12,625 nt of DNA from assembly GCA_017861355.1 (NCBI GenBank), contig JAGFXQ010000096.1, positions 1-12,625 of the forward strand, read 5' to 3'. This document shows positions 1 through 8,283 of the stretch, in pieces. The notes under the pieces are model-generated. The model did not search any database. It saw only the letters and a program-made list of their open reading frames with translations, and was not told where the DNA came from. This stretch comes from Bacillota bacterium. GTDB taxonomy: Bacteria > Bacillota > Clostridia > Lachnospirales > Lachnospiraceae. The position numbers and the translations under genes were made by a program. Within the stretch, counting starts at the first letter, position 1. Every line of letters begins with the position of its first letter.

Positions 1-1425
1 AAACAGTTAGAGATCTATCTGAAGGATTTCTCGGCAGCGGAATGGGAAGAGAGATTTCAGTTGATCCACCGGATTGATCATACGATCAAGGAACTGTCTG
101 TGGAGATCGGTAAAGAATTTGTTCATGAGATTCTTCTCTATGAAGATACCATTTATCGTGGTATGAAGAAAACGGTTGAAATCAATGAACAGTTCCTGGA
201 GAACATCTCGCAGCTTCAGAAGTATGCAAGGATCTTTGATCAATCCTATCCGGTACTGCTCCGATTCTCACAAATGTTCCATGAGAAATTTGGAGATGAA
301 GCGGTCAGGGCCGATAATCTTGATGTATATCAGGTGTTTGTGAAGGCCGGAAGTGACATGACTGAGGTATGGAAGGATACGCTGACAGAGCGGCAGGAGA
401 ACAATAATGACAACATGCAGCGAATCTATGAGATGAAGAAGCGGTTTAAGGAATTCATCTATACTTCAAAAGGTAATTGCACACCGGTCAGCATTAAGGA
501 ATTCATTGATCGTGAAGTGGCGGAGAATGAGGATCTGATCAGTGAGGAGGATAATTCTTCTACGGTATTTTTCCAGAAGGGGCAGGAGAACTATGTCATT
601 AATAAGATTTACAACGGAAAGCAGATATTCTTCTCCCGATTTGTAAAGCTCTTTGATGAGGTTATGGACAGCAGTGAATACCAAGCCTATATTGATCGAG
701 TATTTGGAGATAAGGTGATTGAAATAACGGAATGCTTTGGCTTTAATGCCAATGTACATGTTCCGGTTTCTCGCAAACGACTGGTTCTTCCTTTGACAGA
801 CCGGAATGATCCGCAGCCCGGTGATATCGAGCTTGCAGACTGTTACTTCAGATATAACAGTGAGGATGGCAGAGTTAGGCTATATCACGACACCTTAGAG
901 GAAATCAAGGTAGTATATCTGGGAAGTCTGGCGTATTATCTGCTTCCTACGATTATGAAGACGATTATGGGACTGTGTCCTTCAACCCGCTTTGATGCAG
1001 CATATATGAATTTCTGGAGGAACGAGGACAACGAGGGCCTGATCGTGGATCGGGTACCGGAAATCGTCTATGACAATATGGTTCTGATTCGAAAACAATG
1101 TCTGATTCGTAATATATTTGATATGAATCAACCGGTAACAGAGCTGTACCGAGAGGTAGTCAGCGAACTCCATCGACAGGGGTTGCCGAATCGATTCTTT
1201 ATTAAAGCATATATGAATAAACCCGGCTTTGAATATCTGAATATGGGAAGAACCCAGTTAAAACCACAGTACATAGATTTAGGAAATATCTTATTGTTTA
1301 AGGAATTCTGTGCAAAGCTCGAGAAAGAAGAGCAGCTGATCATTGAAGAGATTATGCCCTACAATGAAGAGGACGACTATATTCATGAGTATCAGGTGGA
1401 ATATTCAACGATAAAGCAGGCATAA
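1..1425 (+). CDS. Lantibiotic dehydratase, glutamylation domain (LanB N-terminal type), 5'-truncated by the window edge
   Basis: The frame is open from base 1, so the start lies upstream; the in-frame TTG at 61 is not the true start. The 474 visible residues resemble the second half of the lantibiotic dehydratase N-terminal domain. This domain glutamylates Ser/Thr of a precursor peptide using glutamyl-tRNA, as in NisB and TbtB. Supporting blocks are the NKIYNGKQIFFSRF stretch (visible residues 201-214), matching the family's N-x-x-x-x-G...SRF block; a valley of LP/DR residues (bases about 775-840); the W-rich 'P..FW' region; and the LPNRFFIKAY block (from base 1183) followed by the acidic 'IEEIMP' end. 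The gene stops after this domain without an elimination domain, so the dehydratase is of the split type used in thiopeptide and goadsporin pathways. The elimination partner should be 1485-2573 or 7414-8283. Family call is from motif recognition, not a search. Confidence 0.8.
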   Translation, partial: KQLEIYLKDFSAAEWEERFQLIHRIDHTIKELSVEIGKEFVHEILLYEDTIYRGMKKTVEINEQFLENISQLQKYARIFDQSYPVLLRFSQMFHEKFGDEAVRADNLDVYQVFVKAGSDMTEVWKDTLTERQENNNDNMQRIYEMKKRFKEFIYTSKGNCTPVSIKEFIDREVAENEDLISEEDNSSTVFFQKGQENYVINKIYNGKQIFFSRFVKLFDEVMDSSEYQAYIDRVFGDKVIEITECFGFNANVHVPVSRKRLVLPLTDRNDPQPGDIELADCYFRYNSEDGRVRLYHDTLEEIKVVYLGSLAYYLLPTIMKTIMGLCPSTRFDAAYMNFWRNEDNEGLIVDRVPEIVYDNMVLIRKQCLIRNIFDMNQPVTELYREVVSELHRQGLPNRFFIKAYMNKPGFEYLNMGRTQLKPQYIDLGNILLFKEFCAKLEKEEQLIIEEIMPYNEEDDYIHEYQVEYSTIKQA

Positions 1426-1484
1426 CAGATTCCTGCGAAGGTCGAATTTCTTTCAGGGAAAGCCTAGGCAGAGGGGAGAAGAGA

Positions 1485-2573
1485 ATGGCAAAATTGGACA
1501 AATATAAGAAGATAAAGATATATTTCTTTGGGAATGAGGCAGAGAAACAGATCTTTCTCAGGGAATTTGCGGGTCCGTATTTTCGAAGAAGAATTCCGGG
1601 AAGATATTTTATCAATCGGGACTGGAACGGAGGACCGAACCTGGAGATTATATTCCGGAGCAGAATAATCGAGGTACAGGAGCTTCAGGAAGCAGTAATA
1701 ACTTTTTGCCATCAGAGAGGCTTCACCTGGACAGAGGAGCAGATCGAGAATAATCTGACCTCGTATCGGAAGAATCAGAAGAATTTGCTACAGATGGAGC
1801 GAAAGGACGATATCAGTATTCCGATTGATGCAGGTAATCACCGGAAAGTCACCATCGAACCGCTAAATGAAGAATATTACCAGAGCTGTTATAATTCCTC
1901 GGAGCATGTAATGCTGCATTTCAAAAGCAGATTTATGCTGCAACCGTTACTGGAAAAAACACTGAAGAAGATTACAGACAGGGATGCACTTCTGGTCCAT
2001 ATCATTCTCCTATACCGAACCACAATGAACCTGTTTCATTATGGAGAGAAATATGCAAGTGTCATGTATTATTCCAATATTGCAGGAGTCTTTGCCATTG
2101 CAAAACAATATAATACGGAGCAATCACTCCGGGAGAATTATTCGAAGCTCTATCAGAGACTGGATATAGATCATCTGGATACTCTTCCGGTGTACGAGAA
2201 GTTGATGAGAGATTATCAAAGGGTCTGGTCTGAAATTTATGAACAAAGCCTGATGTTATATCAAAAAGGTGGCTTTAAAGAGGATGGATACCTTCGTTTG
2301 GAGGAGCAGGGTAAGCGGATGAAGAACAATGTATCCGGTATCGGTAGCGAGTTCCATGCTGCATTTATTGCAGAGGAGTCGATTGATCAGATTATTACGA
2401 GTGAGACACATCTGGTATTCCGATCGGTTGCAAATCTGCTCTATAACATTCTTCCAACCTTAAACATAAACTTTTTGGAGAAGAATTTTTGCTGCTATGC
2501 GGTAACAGAATTCATCTTTAGAAAGTACAACACCTCCTGGGAGGAGATATTCAAAGAAAGGATGATTAGTTGA
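1485..2573 (+). CDS. Diverged SpaB C-terminal-like protein; split-LanB elimination partner or pyridine synthase candidate
   Basis: This 362-residue protein follows the glutamylation gene after 59 nt and has a purine-rich Shine-Dalgarno (aggggag) about 8 nt before its ATG. Residues 34-55 read like the SpaB_C signature: an aromatic 'YFI' strand, then W-N-G-G-P-N (47-52). In canonical members this is followed by His and Arg-x-Arg. Here Asn replaces the His and the two arginines are replaced (NLEIIF), so the usual glutamate-elimination residues are not visible. The rest is helix-rich with many Tyr, and residues 309-345 (LVFRSVANLLYNIL to FIFRKY) could match the C-terminal 'llH...NRl' region, again without the His. 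No signal peptide or membrane segment is evident. Position directly after the glutamylation gene suggests a dehydratase partner. The lost arginines suggest instead a TclM/TbtD-like cycloaddition enzyme or a non-catalytic subunit. Homology itself is moderately supported. Confidence 0.5.
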   Translation: MAKLDKYKKIKIYFFGNEAEKQIFLREFAGPYFRRRIPGRYFINRDWNGGPNLEIIFRSRIIEVQELQEAVITFCHQRGFTWTEEQIENNLTSYRKNQKNLLQMERKDDISIPIDAGNHRKVTIEPLNEEYYQSCYNSSEHVMLHFKSRFMLQPLLEKTLKKITDRDALLVHIILLYRTTMNLFHYGEKYASVMYYSNIAGVFAIAKQYNTEQSLRENYSKLYQRLDIDHLDTLPVYEKLMRDYQRVWSEIYEQSLMLYQKGGFKEDGYLRLEEQGKRMKNNVSGIGSEFHAAFIAEESIDQIITSETHLVFRSVANLLYNILPTLNINFLEKNFCCYAVTEFIFRKYNTSWEEIFKERMIS

Positions 2574-4144
2574 TGGATATCAAATATAAGAGAAACTGTC
2601 AACTGTATTACGACGAGAGGGAGAAAGCAACCTTTATCGTAAAGAGGAACAATAAGTTCAAAATCAATAATAGTCCCGAAGAATATGAATTGCTTCAGCA
2701 AATCATCGGGAAGGCGGTAAAAGAGGCTCCTCTGGAGGAAGTGGTAGACAATCAGGAGAAAAACCGGATTAAAACACTTCAGTATGTCAAGCTCCTGCTG
2801 GATAAGGGCATCCTGTATACCCATCAGGATACTACTTACCCGCTGGATATAGAATTTCAGGATTATATCATCAGTAATTTTGATGATCATTATAAGGTTC
2901 TTAATTTTATCAGCCAAAGCCGGTTCGCAATCAAGAATGATCCACACCTTGCTGCTGTTTATACCGGGATGGGATTGCATGCAGAGAATATTACGTATGC
3001 GCAGGAGGATGCGATTGGGAATTATGATATCTTTCTCGGTTCTTACGAAGAGGAGGAACTTCGCAGGTTGGGGGAGCGGGACAAACATGTATTACTTCTT
3101 CGAAGAAGTTCCGGAGCCTGCTCCATTCTTTATATGATCCGTTATGAACCGGAGGTCATGGAACAGTACCGGAGCTTCTATATTAACAGTCCGTCTACTT
3201 CGGAATTCGGAGAGATTATTCTTCCGATCAATATCCTATTTCATCTGCTGGAGAATATCTTCAGTACAGGAAGTAAGAATCTAAGATATATCACTGCGGA
3301 TGCAGCGGTTCAATTATTTCATATTAAGAAAATAAATTACGATTCATTACAGTATTATGACAGGACTTTAATTGCCAGAAATAATGATCTGGGTGTCATT
3401 CGCGAGATTGAGGAGATGTCAAAAACAAATCCGAATCTTGTGAAGGAGACAAATAAAGATAATACATTGCTTCGGCATGCTCCGGTCTGTAATTATGAGG
3501 TGCTGTTCGGTTACAGCCTGAATAATCACAAGAGTTCAAAGTATCACGAGGATAATGCCAAAGCCGGAGTGAAAGCAATTATCGAAGGAATTGAGCAGGC
3601 GCTGAATGACATGAATCCTTCCGAGTGCTGGGTATGTGCGATTTCGGCCCAGGAGTATTATCTGAAGGGTTATCTTCGTCTATTGGCTGCAACCACAGAG
3701 CCGGATACTGCATGTGTGATGACGAATGTCTCAGATGAAATCAGATCGTTGATGAAGTATATCAACCGATGCTATCATCAGGAGCTGAAGCTATACTATC
3801 AGAATATATATTCCAATATGGTTGGAAATGTGTTCATTACGGAGACTTCGGGACAAATCCTATACACAGCAAGGAATGAGTGGCAGCCAAAGAAAGCGAT
3901 CAAGGAAGGCCTTTATGACATTATTGGGAGATTTGAGAATAGACAAGGCATTCGGATCAAGGAGAAAGTAACCTGCGACGAGAGCAGAAATGCCAGCCCC
4001 GAGGATCGAACGACGCAGGAGATGCTTTCCGCACTGAGAGATTACTTTGCTTCGAGATCAATCCTTGTGGATGAGAAGCCGTGGTCTTATCAGAGTTGCT
4101 TTGAAACAGCGGGAATTCATATCGGCAAATTCTACCGACTTTAA
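2573..4144 (+). CDS. Putative leader-binding cyclodehydratase partner (ocin-ThiF / F-protein-like)
   Basis: The 523-residue product starts at the ATG overlapping the upstream stop (TGATG), implying translational coupling; an in-frame TTG lies one codon earlier. Residues 10-85 (YYDEREKATFIVKRNN, then helices ending LLLDKGILY) look like the winged-helix RiPP recognition element that begins SagC and ocin-ThiF proteins. A weak alpha/beta region follows at about 120-190, with D-x-F-L-G at 152-156. The C-terminal half has an A-G-V-K-A-I-I-E-G-I-E run at 330-340 and scattered Cys (306, 352, 355) but no obvious Cx2C zinc site beyond W-V-C. In F-protein-dependent pathways (heterocycloanthracin HcaF, thiopeptide TbtF) such a protein binds the leader peptide and presents the core to the YcaO enzyme, which is the next gene here. 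No known catalytic motif is visible. The assignment rests on the N-terminal fold pattern, length and position, so treat it as probable rather than proven. Confidence 0.5.
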   Translation: MDIKYKRNCQLYYDEREKATFIVKRNNKFKINNSPEEYELLQQIIGKAVKEAPLEEVVDNQEKNRIKTLQYVKLLLDKGILYTHQDTTYPLDIEFQDYIISNFDDHYKVLNFISQSRFAIKNDPHLAAVYTGMGLHAENITYAQEDAIGNYDIFLGSYEEEELRRLGERDKHVLLLRRSSGACSILYMIRYEPEVMEQYRSFYINSPSTSEFGEIILPINILFHLLENIFSTGSKNLRYITADAAVQLFHIKKINYDSLQYYDRTLIARNNDLGVIREIEEMSKTNPNLVKETNKDNTLLRHAPVCNYEVLFGYSLNNHKSSKYHEDNAKAGVKAIIEGIEQALNDMNPSECWVCAISAQEYYLKGYLRLLAATTEPDTACVMTNVSDEIRSLMKYINRCYHQELKLYYQNIYSNMVGNVFITETSGQILYTARNEWQPKKAIKEGLYDIIGRFENRQGIRIKEKVTCDESRNASPEDRTTQEMLSALRDYFASRSILVDEKPWSYQSCFETAGIHIGKFYRL

Positions 4145-4171
4145 CAAATTCATTGGGAAGGCATTGCAAAA

Positions 4172-4190
4172 GCTGCGTCCGTGATGCAGC
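4172..4190 (+). promoter_or_regulatory. GC-rich hairpin directly before the YcaO ribosome binding site
   Basis: Arms GCTGCGTC (4172-4179) and GATGCAGC (4183-4190) pair over 8 bp with one G.T wobble and a 3-nt loop. The strong Shine-Dalgarno AGGGGAGG follows immediately (4191-4198), with the ATG at 4204. There is no T-tract, so it is not a terminator. It may protect or insulate the ribosome binding site, or mark an mRNA processing point. Function is inference. Confidence 0.45.
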
Positions 4191-4203
4191 AGGGGAGGTA
4201 AGC

Positions 4204-5964
4204 ATGGCAGCAGTACAGATTGGTTCATGGAAACAATATAACGAGATAAGAAAAACGGGAATAGAGTTCGTCCCGGTTATCCTGAGTGATAATTATATAT
4301 TTGTTGGGCCTTCCTGCAGACCGGTGCCGGAGAGTAGCTGCCTTGGATGTCTTATCAACAGCTTAAGAGACAATGAAAGCTTCTATTATCCTCTTCTGAA
4401 GGGGCTTCTTACCGATGGGTACCGACCCTATTCCGGTTTGGACCTGGAGATAGAATGTGAATTGGTTCAGTCCTGCGAAGAAGATACGGATAATAGAGTT
4501 CATATTATCAGTAGAGGAAATATGAGCGTGAATAGCTATCCTGTATATAAGCATCCGGCCTGTGAGGCATGTGTACGGAACGAGAAGGCAGATGAGACCT
4601 TAAGGGACCTCCGACCGAATTACACATTTAACAAAGCATTTCGGATTAAAACTCCGGAGGATATCATGAATAGCCGGGAAGGCTATGAGAATTTAATCAA
4701 TCCTCACACCGGAATCGGACAATATCTATTTCGGGATATTGATGCAAAGATTATGCCGATGTATTTTGTGAAATCGGACCTTGCGGGACGTGAATTTTAT
4801 TCCTATGGACGAACCTCGGATCTGTTGCATTCAAAATACGCCGCGATTTTCGAGATGCTGGAACGATACTCCTCGTTGGTGCCGCATACAAAGAATGGTC
4901 TTTATGGATCTTATCGGGAACTGTCAGAGGGCGGCTATGAAGTGCTCCACCCAAGACAGCTGGTTATTCCGGAGAATATGCTGTCGGCAGAGAGGGGAAA
5001 TTACAGTGACGACCAAGACTATCGATGGAAGAAGGTTCTGGAGTTTAACTCGGGTAAAAGTGTCTACCTACCGGAGCAAGTCATCTATTATGACAGTCAG
5101 CTCATCAGTAAGGAGAAAAGATTTGTTCATGAGACCTCCAATGGATGCGCGTTGGGAGGGTCAATCGAAGAGGCGATCGTTTATGCCTTGTTTGAACTGG
5201 TAGAGAGAGATAGCTTTCTGGTTCATTGGTATAATCGAATTGCGCCGGTGAAGCTGGATGTCAGTAAGATAGAGAATGATAATATCGCGAGACTGGTTCA
5301 GTATATGGAGAACAAGGGATTTCGTGTTCATATCTTTGACATTACGATGGAGACAAAGATACCTACGATTTGGACAGCCATTGTTGATGAAGAATATCAT
5401 GGCAGGGTAAAATGCTATAATGCAGCCGGAGCGCATATCAATCCGGAGAAGGCTCTGGAAGGGGCATTGGTAGAGGCAATCACCTCAATCTTTGTCTATA
5501 ACAATATCCTGGAAAGCGGAAAGAATGTAGACCTTACGGAGGCACTTACCGGTGCGCCGGATCGGGTGAAGGATATGGAGGATCATGTATACTTCTATGC
5601 GAATCAGAAGAACTTCAGCTACATCCGCGAGTTTTATGAGAATGAGTCCGTTCTGGAGTTCAAGGAGGTCTTTGCTTCCTGGTATCGGAGAAAGGATAAA
5701 AAATATACCTTTAAGGAACTGATGGAGCGAGTTTCCAGGTATCATCCCGACATATACATAGCGTATCTGTACACGGATATTAATAGGACCCTGGGGTTGG
5801 AATGTGTGAAGATGATCATCCCGTCCATGTTAACTATGACCTTCGGAAATAATAATAAACGGATCAATTATGAGCGGGTACAGGAAGGGCCGGTCATCGC
5901 AGGCTTGAAGAGCTTACCGACATTGCCGGATATGATTTATGATATTCCTCATCCTTTTCCGTAA
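4204..5964 (+). CDS. YcaO cyclodehydratase (SagD/HcaD type) with N-terminal E1-remnant domain
   Basis: This is the ATP-dependent azoline-forming enzyme that cyclises Cys/Ser/Thr to thiazolines/oxazolines. The ATG at 4204 has an ideal AGGGGAGG five nt upstream, preferred over an in-frame TTG at 4153, giving 586 residues. YcaO motifs are clear: SKYAAIFEMLERYS (210-223), ETSNGCALGGSIEEA (310-324), ELVERDSFLVHW (331-342) and GAHINPEKALEGALVEA (409-425), which supply the ATP/Mg-binding acidic residues. The last residues, IPHPFP, form the PxPxP C-terminus typical of azoline-forming YcaO proteins. Residues 1-140 resemble the zinc-binding end of an E1/ThiF-like partner, with VGPSCRPVPESSCLGCL (C46, C49) and HPACEACV (C120, C123). 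This is the architecture of F-protein-dependent fused enzymes that lack their own leader-binding domain. It lies 59 nt after the proposed F protein. The function is secure; the substrate is unknown. Confidence 0.95.
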   Translation: MAAVQIGSWKQYNEIRKTGIEFVPVILSDNYIFVGPSCRPVPESSCLGCLINSLRDNESFYYPLLKGLLTDGYRPYSGLDLEIECELVQSCEEDTDNRVHIISRGNMSVNSYPVYKHPACEACVRNEKADETLRDLRPNYTFNKAFRIKTPEDIMNSREGYENLINPHTGIGQYLFRDIDAKIMPMYFVKSDLAGREFYSYGRTSDLLHSKYAAIFEMLERYSSLVPHTKNGLYGSYRELSEGGYEVLHPRQLVIPENMLSAERGNYSDDQDYRWKKVLEFNSGKSVYLPEQVIYYDSQLISKEKRFVHETSNGCALGGSIEEAIVYALFELVERDSFLVHWYNRIAPVKLDVSKIENDNIARLVQYMENKGFRVHIFDITMETKIPTIWTAIVDEEYHGRVKCYNAAGAHINPEKALEGALVEAITSIFVYNNILESGKNVDLTEALTGAPDRVKDMEDHVYFYANQKNFSYIREFYENESVLEFKEVFASWYRRKDKKYTFKELMERVSRYHPDIYIAYLYTDINRTLGLECVKMIIPSMLTMTFGNNNKRINYERVQEGPVIAGLKSLPTLPDMIYDIPHPFP

Positions 5965-5978
5965 GCATGGCAGAGAGT

Positions 5979-6030
5979 GCAGACAGAATGAGCAGACAGA
6001 ATGAGCAGACAGAGAGCGCAGACAGAGAGA
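5979..6030 (+). repeat. Four tandem 13-bp direct repeats
   Basis: Four head-to-tail units occupy the YcaO-to-dehydrogenase gap: GCAGACAGAATGA twice (5979-5991, 5992-6004), then GCAGACAGAGAGC (6005-6017) and GCAGACAGAGAGA (6018-6030). The first nine bases are identical in all four. A degenerate partial copy precedes them near 5965-5978. The 13-bp unit is not a multiple of three. The units contain no inverted symmetry. They look like slippage-derived repeats in an untranslated spacer and could vary in copy number between strains. Confidence 0.9.
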
Positions 6031-6070
6031 ACTCCTGACAATAGCCTTACAGGTATCGAGGTAGAGTACG

Positions 6071-7417
6071 ATGAATTTATATGAACGATTGACAAGCAAT
6101 CGATATGATTATAGAAACGGGAACAGCTCCTTTAAATTTATTGATTTTATGAATACGGATATGATAGGAGCGACCGATGCGCTTTCCTTCCGAGGAGAAG
6201 AGAATGCCATACGGCAGATCGTAAGGTCCGTATTCTCTTTTCAAAGATATGAGCCATACAATCCTTATGTATTCCATAAAGTGATCCCATCCGCAAGGAA
6301 TATTCATCCGAATGAAGCGTTTCTGATCGAGGACGGAGAAATATGCAGATTTAATCCTAAGGGAAACTGCTTTGAGATGATTGGGTTCAGTGAGCGCCAC
6401 AAAGGGAAGCTTTGGATTGTGATTGCATCGGAATTATGGCGCATCATGAAGTTCTATGGAGAGTTTGGTTTAGCGCTATCGCTTCTGGATGTAGGTCATA
6501 TTCAGGCGCACTTAAAGCTGAAGCTTGTGGCAGCCGGATATGAAAAAGCGATTCTGCTGGAGGGAATAAACGGAAAGCATCTCAGTAACTGCCTTGGGTT
6601 TTCGGATAGCTCCGCTTGCATCGGATGTGTAATCGACTTATCGGAGTACTTAGGGAAGTCTGAGGAAGAACCGATACCTGAGAATTATCGAATGATATCC
6701 TATACCATCAAACGAAAGTATGATTATGAGGACGAGATCCGTCGTTATCCTGCAGTGATCAATTTTCTGAAACAAGTTGAGGTATCGCGCAGAGTACGGA
6801 TTGCCCAGAGTGAAGCTGCAAAGAAGATGTGCAGCGTATTGCGATATGAGCTCCTGAGAAATTCCGGACACAGCACACAAGGATTGTTCAGTACCTTGGA
6901 CCGGATTGAGACTGACACGGTGATGCGATATGCGACAGCAACCGCCGGTTATATCAGAGAATATCTTGATAATGGGATACGATTTCGTATCTGTTTTCTA
7001 TACCGGGCTATTGACGGGCAAAACTATCTTATACAGGTCTCAGGCGAGGGAATTCTCCGGTTGGAGAGCTTGGAGAGTGTCCACAGGGAGAGCCTGCTCC
7101 ATGATACCTTTGAACATATTAATATGAACAGTATACCGTTAGATGTATTTATCCTATATCAGAGAGATCCTATATGTTCGGAGGATAATAATATCCGACA
7201 AGCACATATCGGAGCCGGTGAAATCAGTCAGTATATCAGTCTGATGGCGGCAGTAGATGGATTCTTTGCCAGACCGATGAAGAATTTTAACGATTTAAAT
7301 ATCATGAAGCTCATGGGGAGTGACCAAGAGTCGGACAGTATCATCTATACGACCATCATAGGTAAGGAGAACCATTATAACTATGTCTTTAAGCTGCAAG
7401 GAGGAAACGGAGCATGA
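6071..7417 (+). CDS. Tandem nitroreductase-like (SagB/ThcOx family) azoline dehydrogenase
   Basis: The 448-residue protein appears to hold two flavin-nitroreductase-like halves. In the first half, PSARNIHPNEAFLI (73-86) matches the family's 'PSaGa.yP.e' FMN-binding block, and KFYGEFGLALSLLDVGHI (127-144) matches 'KYg.r.yr...le.GH'. The second half ends with AGEISQYISLMAAVDGFFARP (382-402), matching 'GhiaQnl.L.A..lgl...p'. Such enzymes oxidise thiazolines/oxazolines to azoles with FMN. Aligned to the SagB-type gene downstream, the usual Lys-Tyr pair falls on Phe128-Tyr129, with a Lys one residue earlier, so catalytic competence is uncertain. Residues 165-188 hold a Cys cluster (C174, C183, C186) between the halves. 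The gene has a modest GAGG ribosome binding site and shares ATGA with the next gene (4-nt overlap), showing tight coupling. It could be a regulatory or structural partner of the second dehydrogenase instead of an active enzyme. Confidence 0.65.
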   Translation: MNLYERLTSNRYDYRNGNSSFKFIDFMNTDMIGATDALSFRGEENAIRQIVRSVFSFQRYEPYNPYVFHKVIPSARNIHPNEAFLIEDGEICRFNPKGNCFEMIGFSERHKGKLWIVIASELWRIMKFYGEFGLALSLLDVGHIQAHLKLKLVAAGYEKAILLEGINGKHLSNCLGFSDSSACIGCVIDLSEYLGKSEEEPIPENYRMISYTIKRKYDYEDEIRRYPAVINFLKQVEVSRRVRIAQSEAAKKMCSVLRYELLRNSGHSTQGLFSTLDRIETDTVMRYATATAGYIREYLDNGIRFRICFLYRAIDGQNYLIQVSGEGILRLESLESVHRESLLHDTFEHINMNSIPLDVFILYQRDPICSEDNNIRQAHIGAGEISQYISLMAAVDGFFARPMKNFNDLNIMKLMGSDQESDSIIYTTIIGKENHYNYVFKLQGGNGA

Positions 7418-8283
7418 GCTGGAGGGCGATTCATTTTTACATTCATGATATAAAATTCCACACGATCTTTCTAACAAAATATCTGAAACCGTTAATTGCA
7501 GAGCTGCAGCAGAAAAGGATACTACGGAGATACTTTTATATCATTTACTGGCAAGGCGGTAACCATATCCGATTCCGATATGTCTCTGATAGGGAGCAAG
7601 AGGCAAAGGAACTTCTGATCCGCTGCTATCAGGAATTCCTGCAAAGCTATGTACCCGGCGAGGTGCTTGATGAAGCAACCTACTATAGAATTTACGCAAA
7701 CAATAAGGAGCAAGTCACGCAGCTTCAATGGGTAGCAGACGGACAGTATTTGGAGATCCCCTATGAACCGGAATATACCAGATACGGTGGAACAAGAGCA
7801 TTGACCTATTCGGAGAATGTATTCCAATGCTCCAGTGATTATGCACTTTGTATCTTAGAAGAAGCCGGGAATCGGTTCGGGGTCAGATTATTTGCTGCCT
7901 TAGATATGATGAGAATTGCGCTTAAGGAGATTGAGGATAAGGAAGAGTTCCTAATACAGTATGATCAATTTTGGAGGAAATTCAATGGACAGGAAGAAGA
8001 GTCTGAGGCTTCGATTAGGAAGCTCTACGAGAAATATTGGGATCAGAATCGGTGGGCAGGAGAAGGAAGAGTTTCGTTTTACGATACATGGCAAGAACAG
8101 CTTCATCAGAATCTTACGGAAGCAATCCGGGTACAAGATACATTTGATCATGGGAAACAAGCCAAGAATCTGATACTGGCTTCCTTATTACATATGAATC
8201 ATAATCGATTGGGCATTTATCCGAGATATGAAAGTATTCTGGCAAGGATTATGCTGATGCATAGAGAGGAGGTAATGATTTGA
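7414..8283 (+). CDS. Thiopeptide-type bacteriocin biosynthesis protein (SpaB C-terminal domain, lantibiotic dehydratase elimination type)
   Basis: This 289-residue stand-alone protein carries all the hallmarks of the SpaB_C / thiopeptide-type domain: the opening 'W..iHFYI', the strand FYIIYWQGGNHIRFRY (41-56) with Arg53-x-Arg55, YEPEYTRYGG (117-126) followed by the 'aE.vF..SSdyaL' block, and LLHMNHNRLGIYP (258-270) with His260. In NisB, equivalent Arg and His residues remove glutamate from glutamylated Ser/Thr to give dehydroalanine or dehydrobutyrine. Homologues in thiopeptide pathways also perform the [4+2] cycloaddition that forms the central pyridine. The preserved catalytic-type residues favour elimination. 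It begins with ATGA overlapping the upstream stop, with AAGGAGG upstream, and ends overlapping the next start (TTGA). The family is secure; which of the two reactions it performs is inferred. Confidence 0.88.
   Translation: MSWRAIHFYIHDIKFHTIFLTKYLKPLIAELQQKRILRRYFYIIYWQGGNHIRFRYVSDREQEAKELLIRCYQEFLQSYVPGEVLDEATYYRIYANNKEQVTQLQWVADGQYLEIPYEPEYTRYGGTRALTYSENVFQCSSDYALCILEEAGNRFGVRLFAALDMMRIALKEIEDKEEFLIQYDQFWRKFNGQEEESEASIRKLYEKYWDQNRWAGEGRVSFYDTWQEQLHQNLTEAIRVQDTFDHGKQAKNLILASLLHMNHNRLGIYPRYESILARIMLMHREEVMI

Noticed and set aside
1426..1484. A possible small gene or promoter in the first spacer
   Set aside because: Only a ribosome binding site for the next gene is visible; no -35/-10 pair or start-to-stop frame of useful length.
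2495..3088. A 197-codon open frame on the - strand
   Set aside because: It is antisense to two well-supported + strand genes, lacks recognisable motifs and has no plausible promoter or ribosome binding site.
4153..4203. A TTG start extending the YcaO protein by 17 residues
   Set aside because: The ATG at 4204 has an ideal Shine-Dalgarno, while the TTG would have to read through the hairpin and that Shine-Dalgarno.
4781..5203. A 140-codon + strand open frame inside the YcaO gene
   Set aside because: It is a frame shadow over conserved YcaO motifs and has an arginine/serine-rich random-like composition.
5967..6038. A 23-codon peptide as the RiPP precursor
   Set aside because: No Cys, no ribosome binding site, and it arises from simple tandem repeats, so it is reported only as a repeat curiosity.
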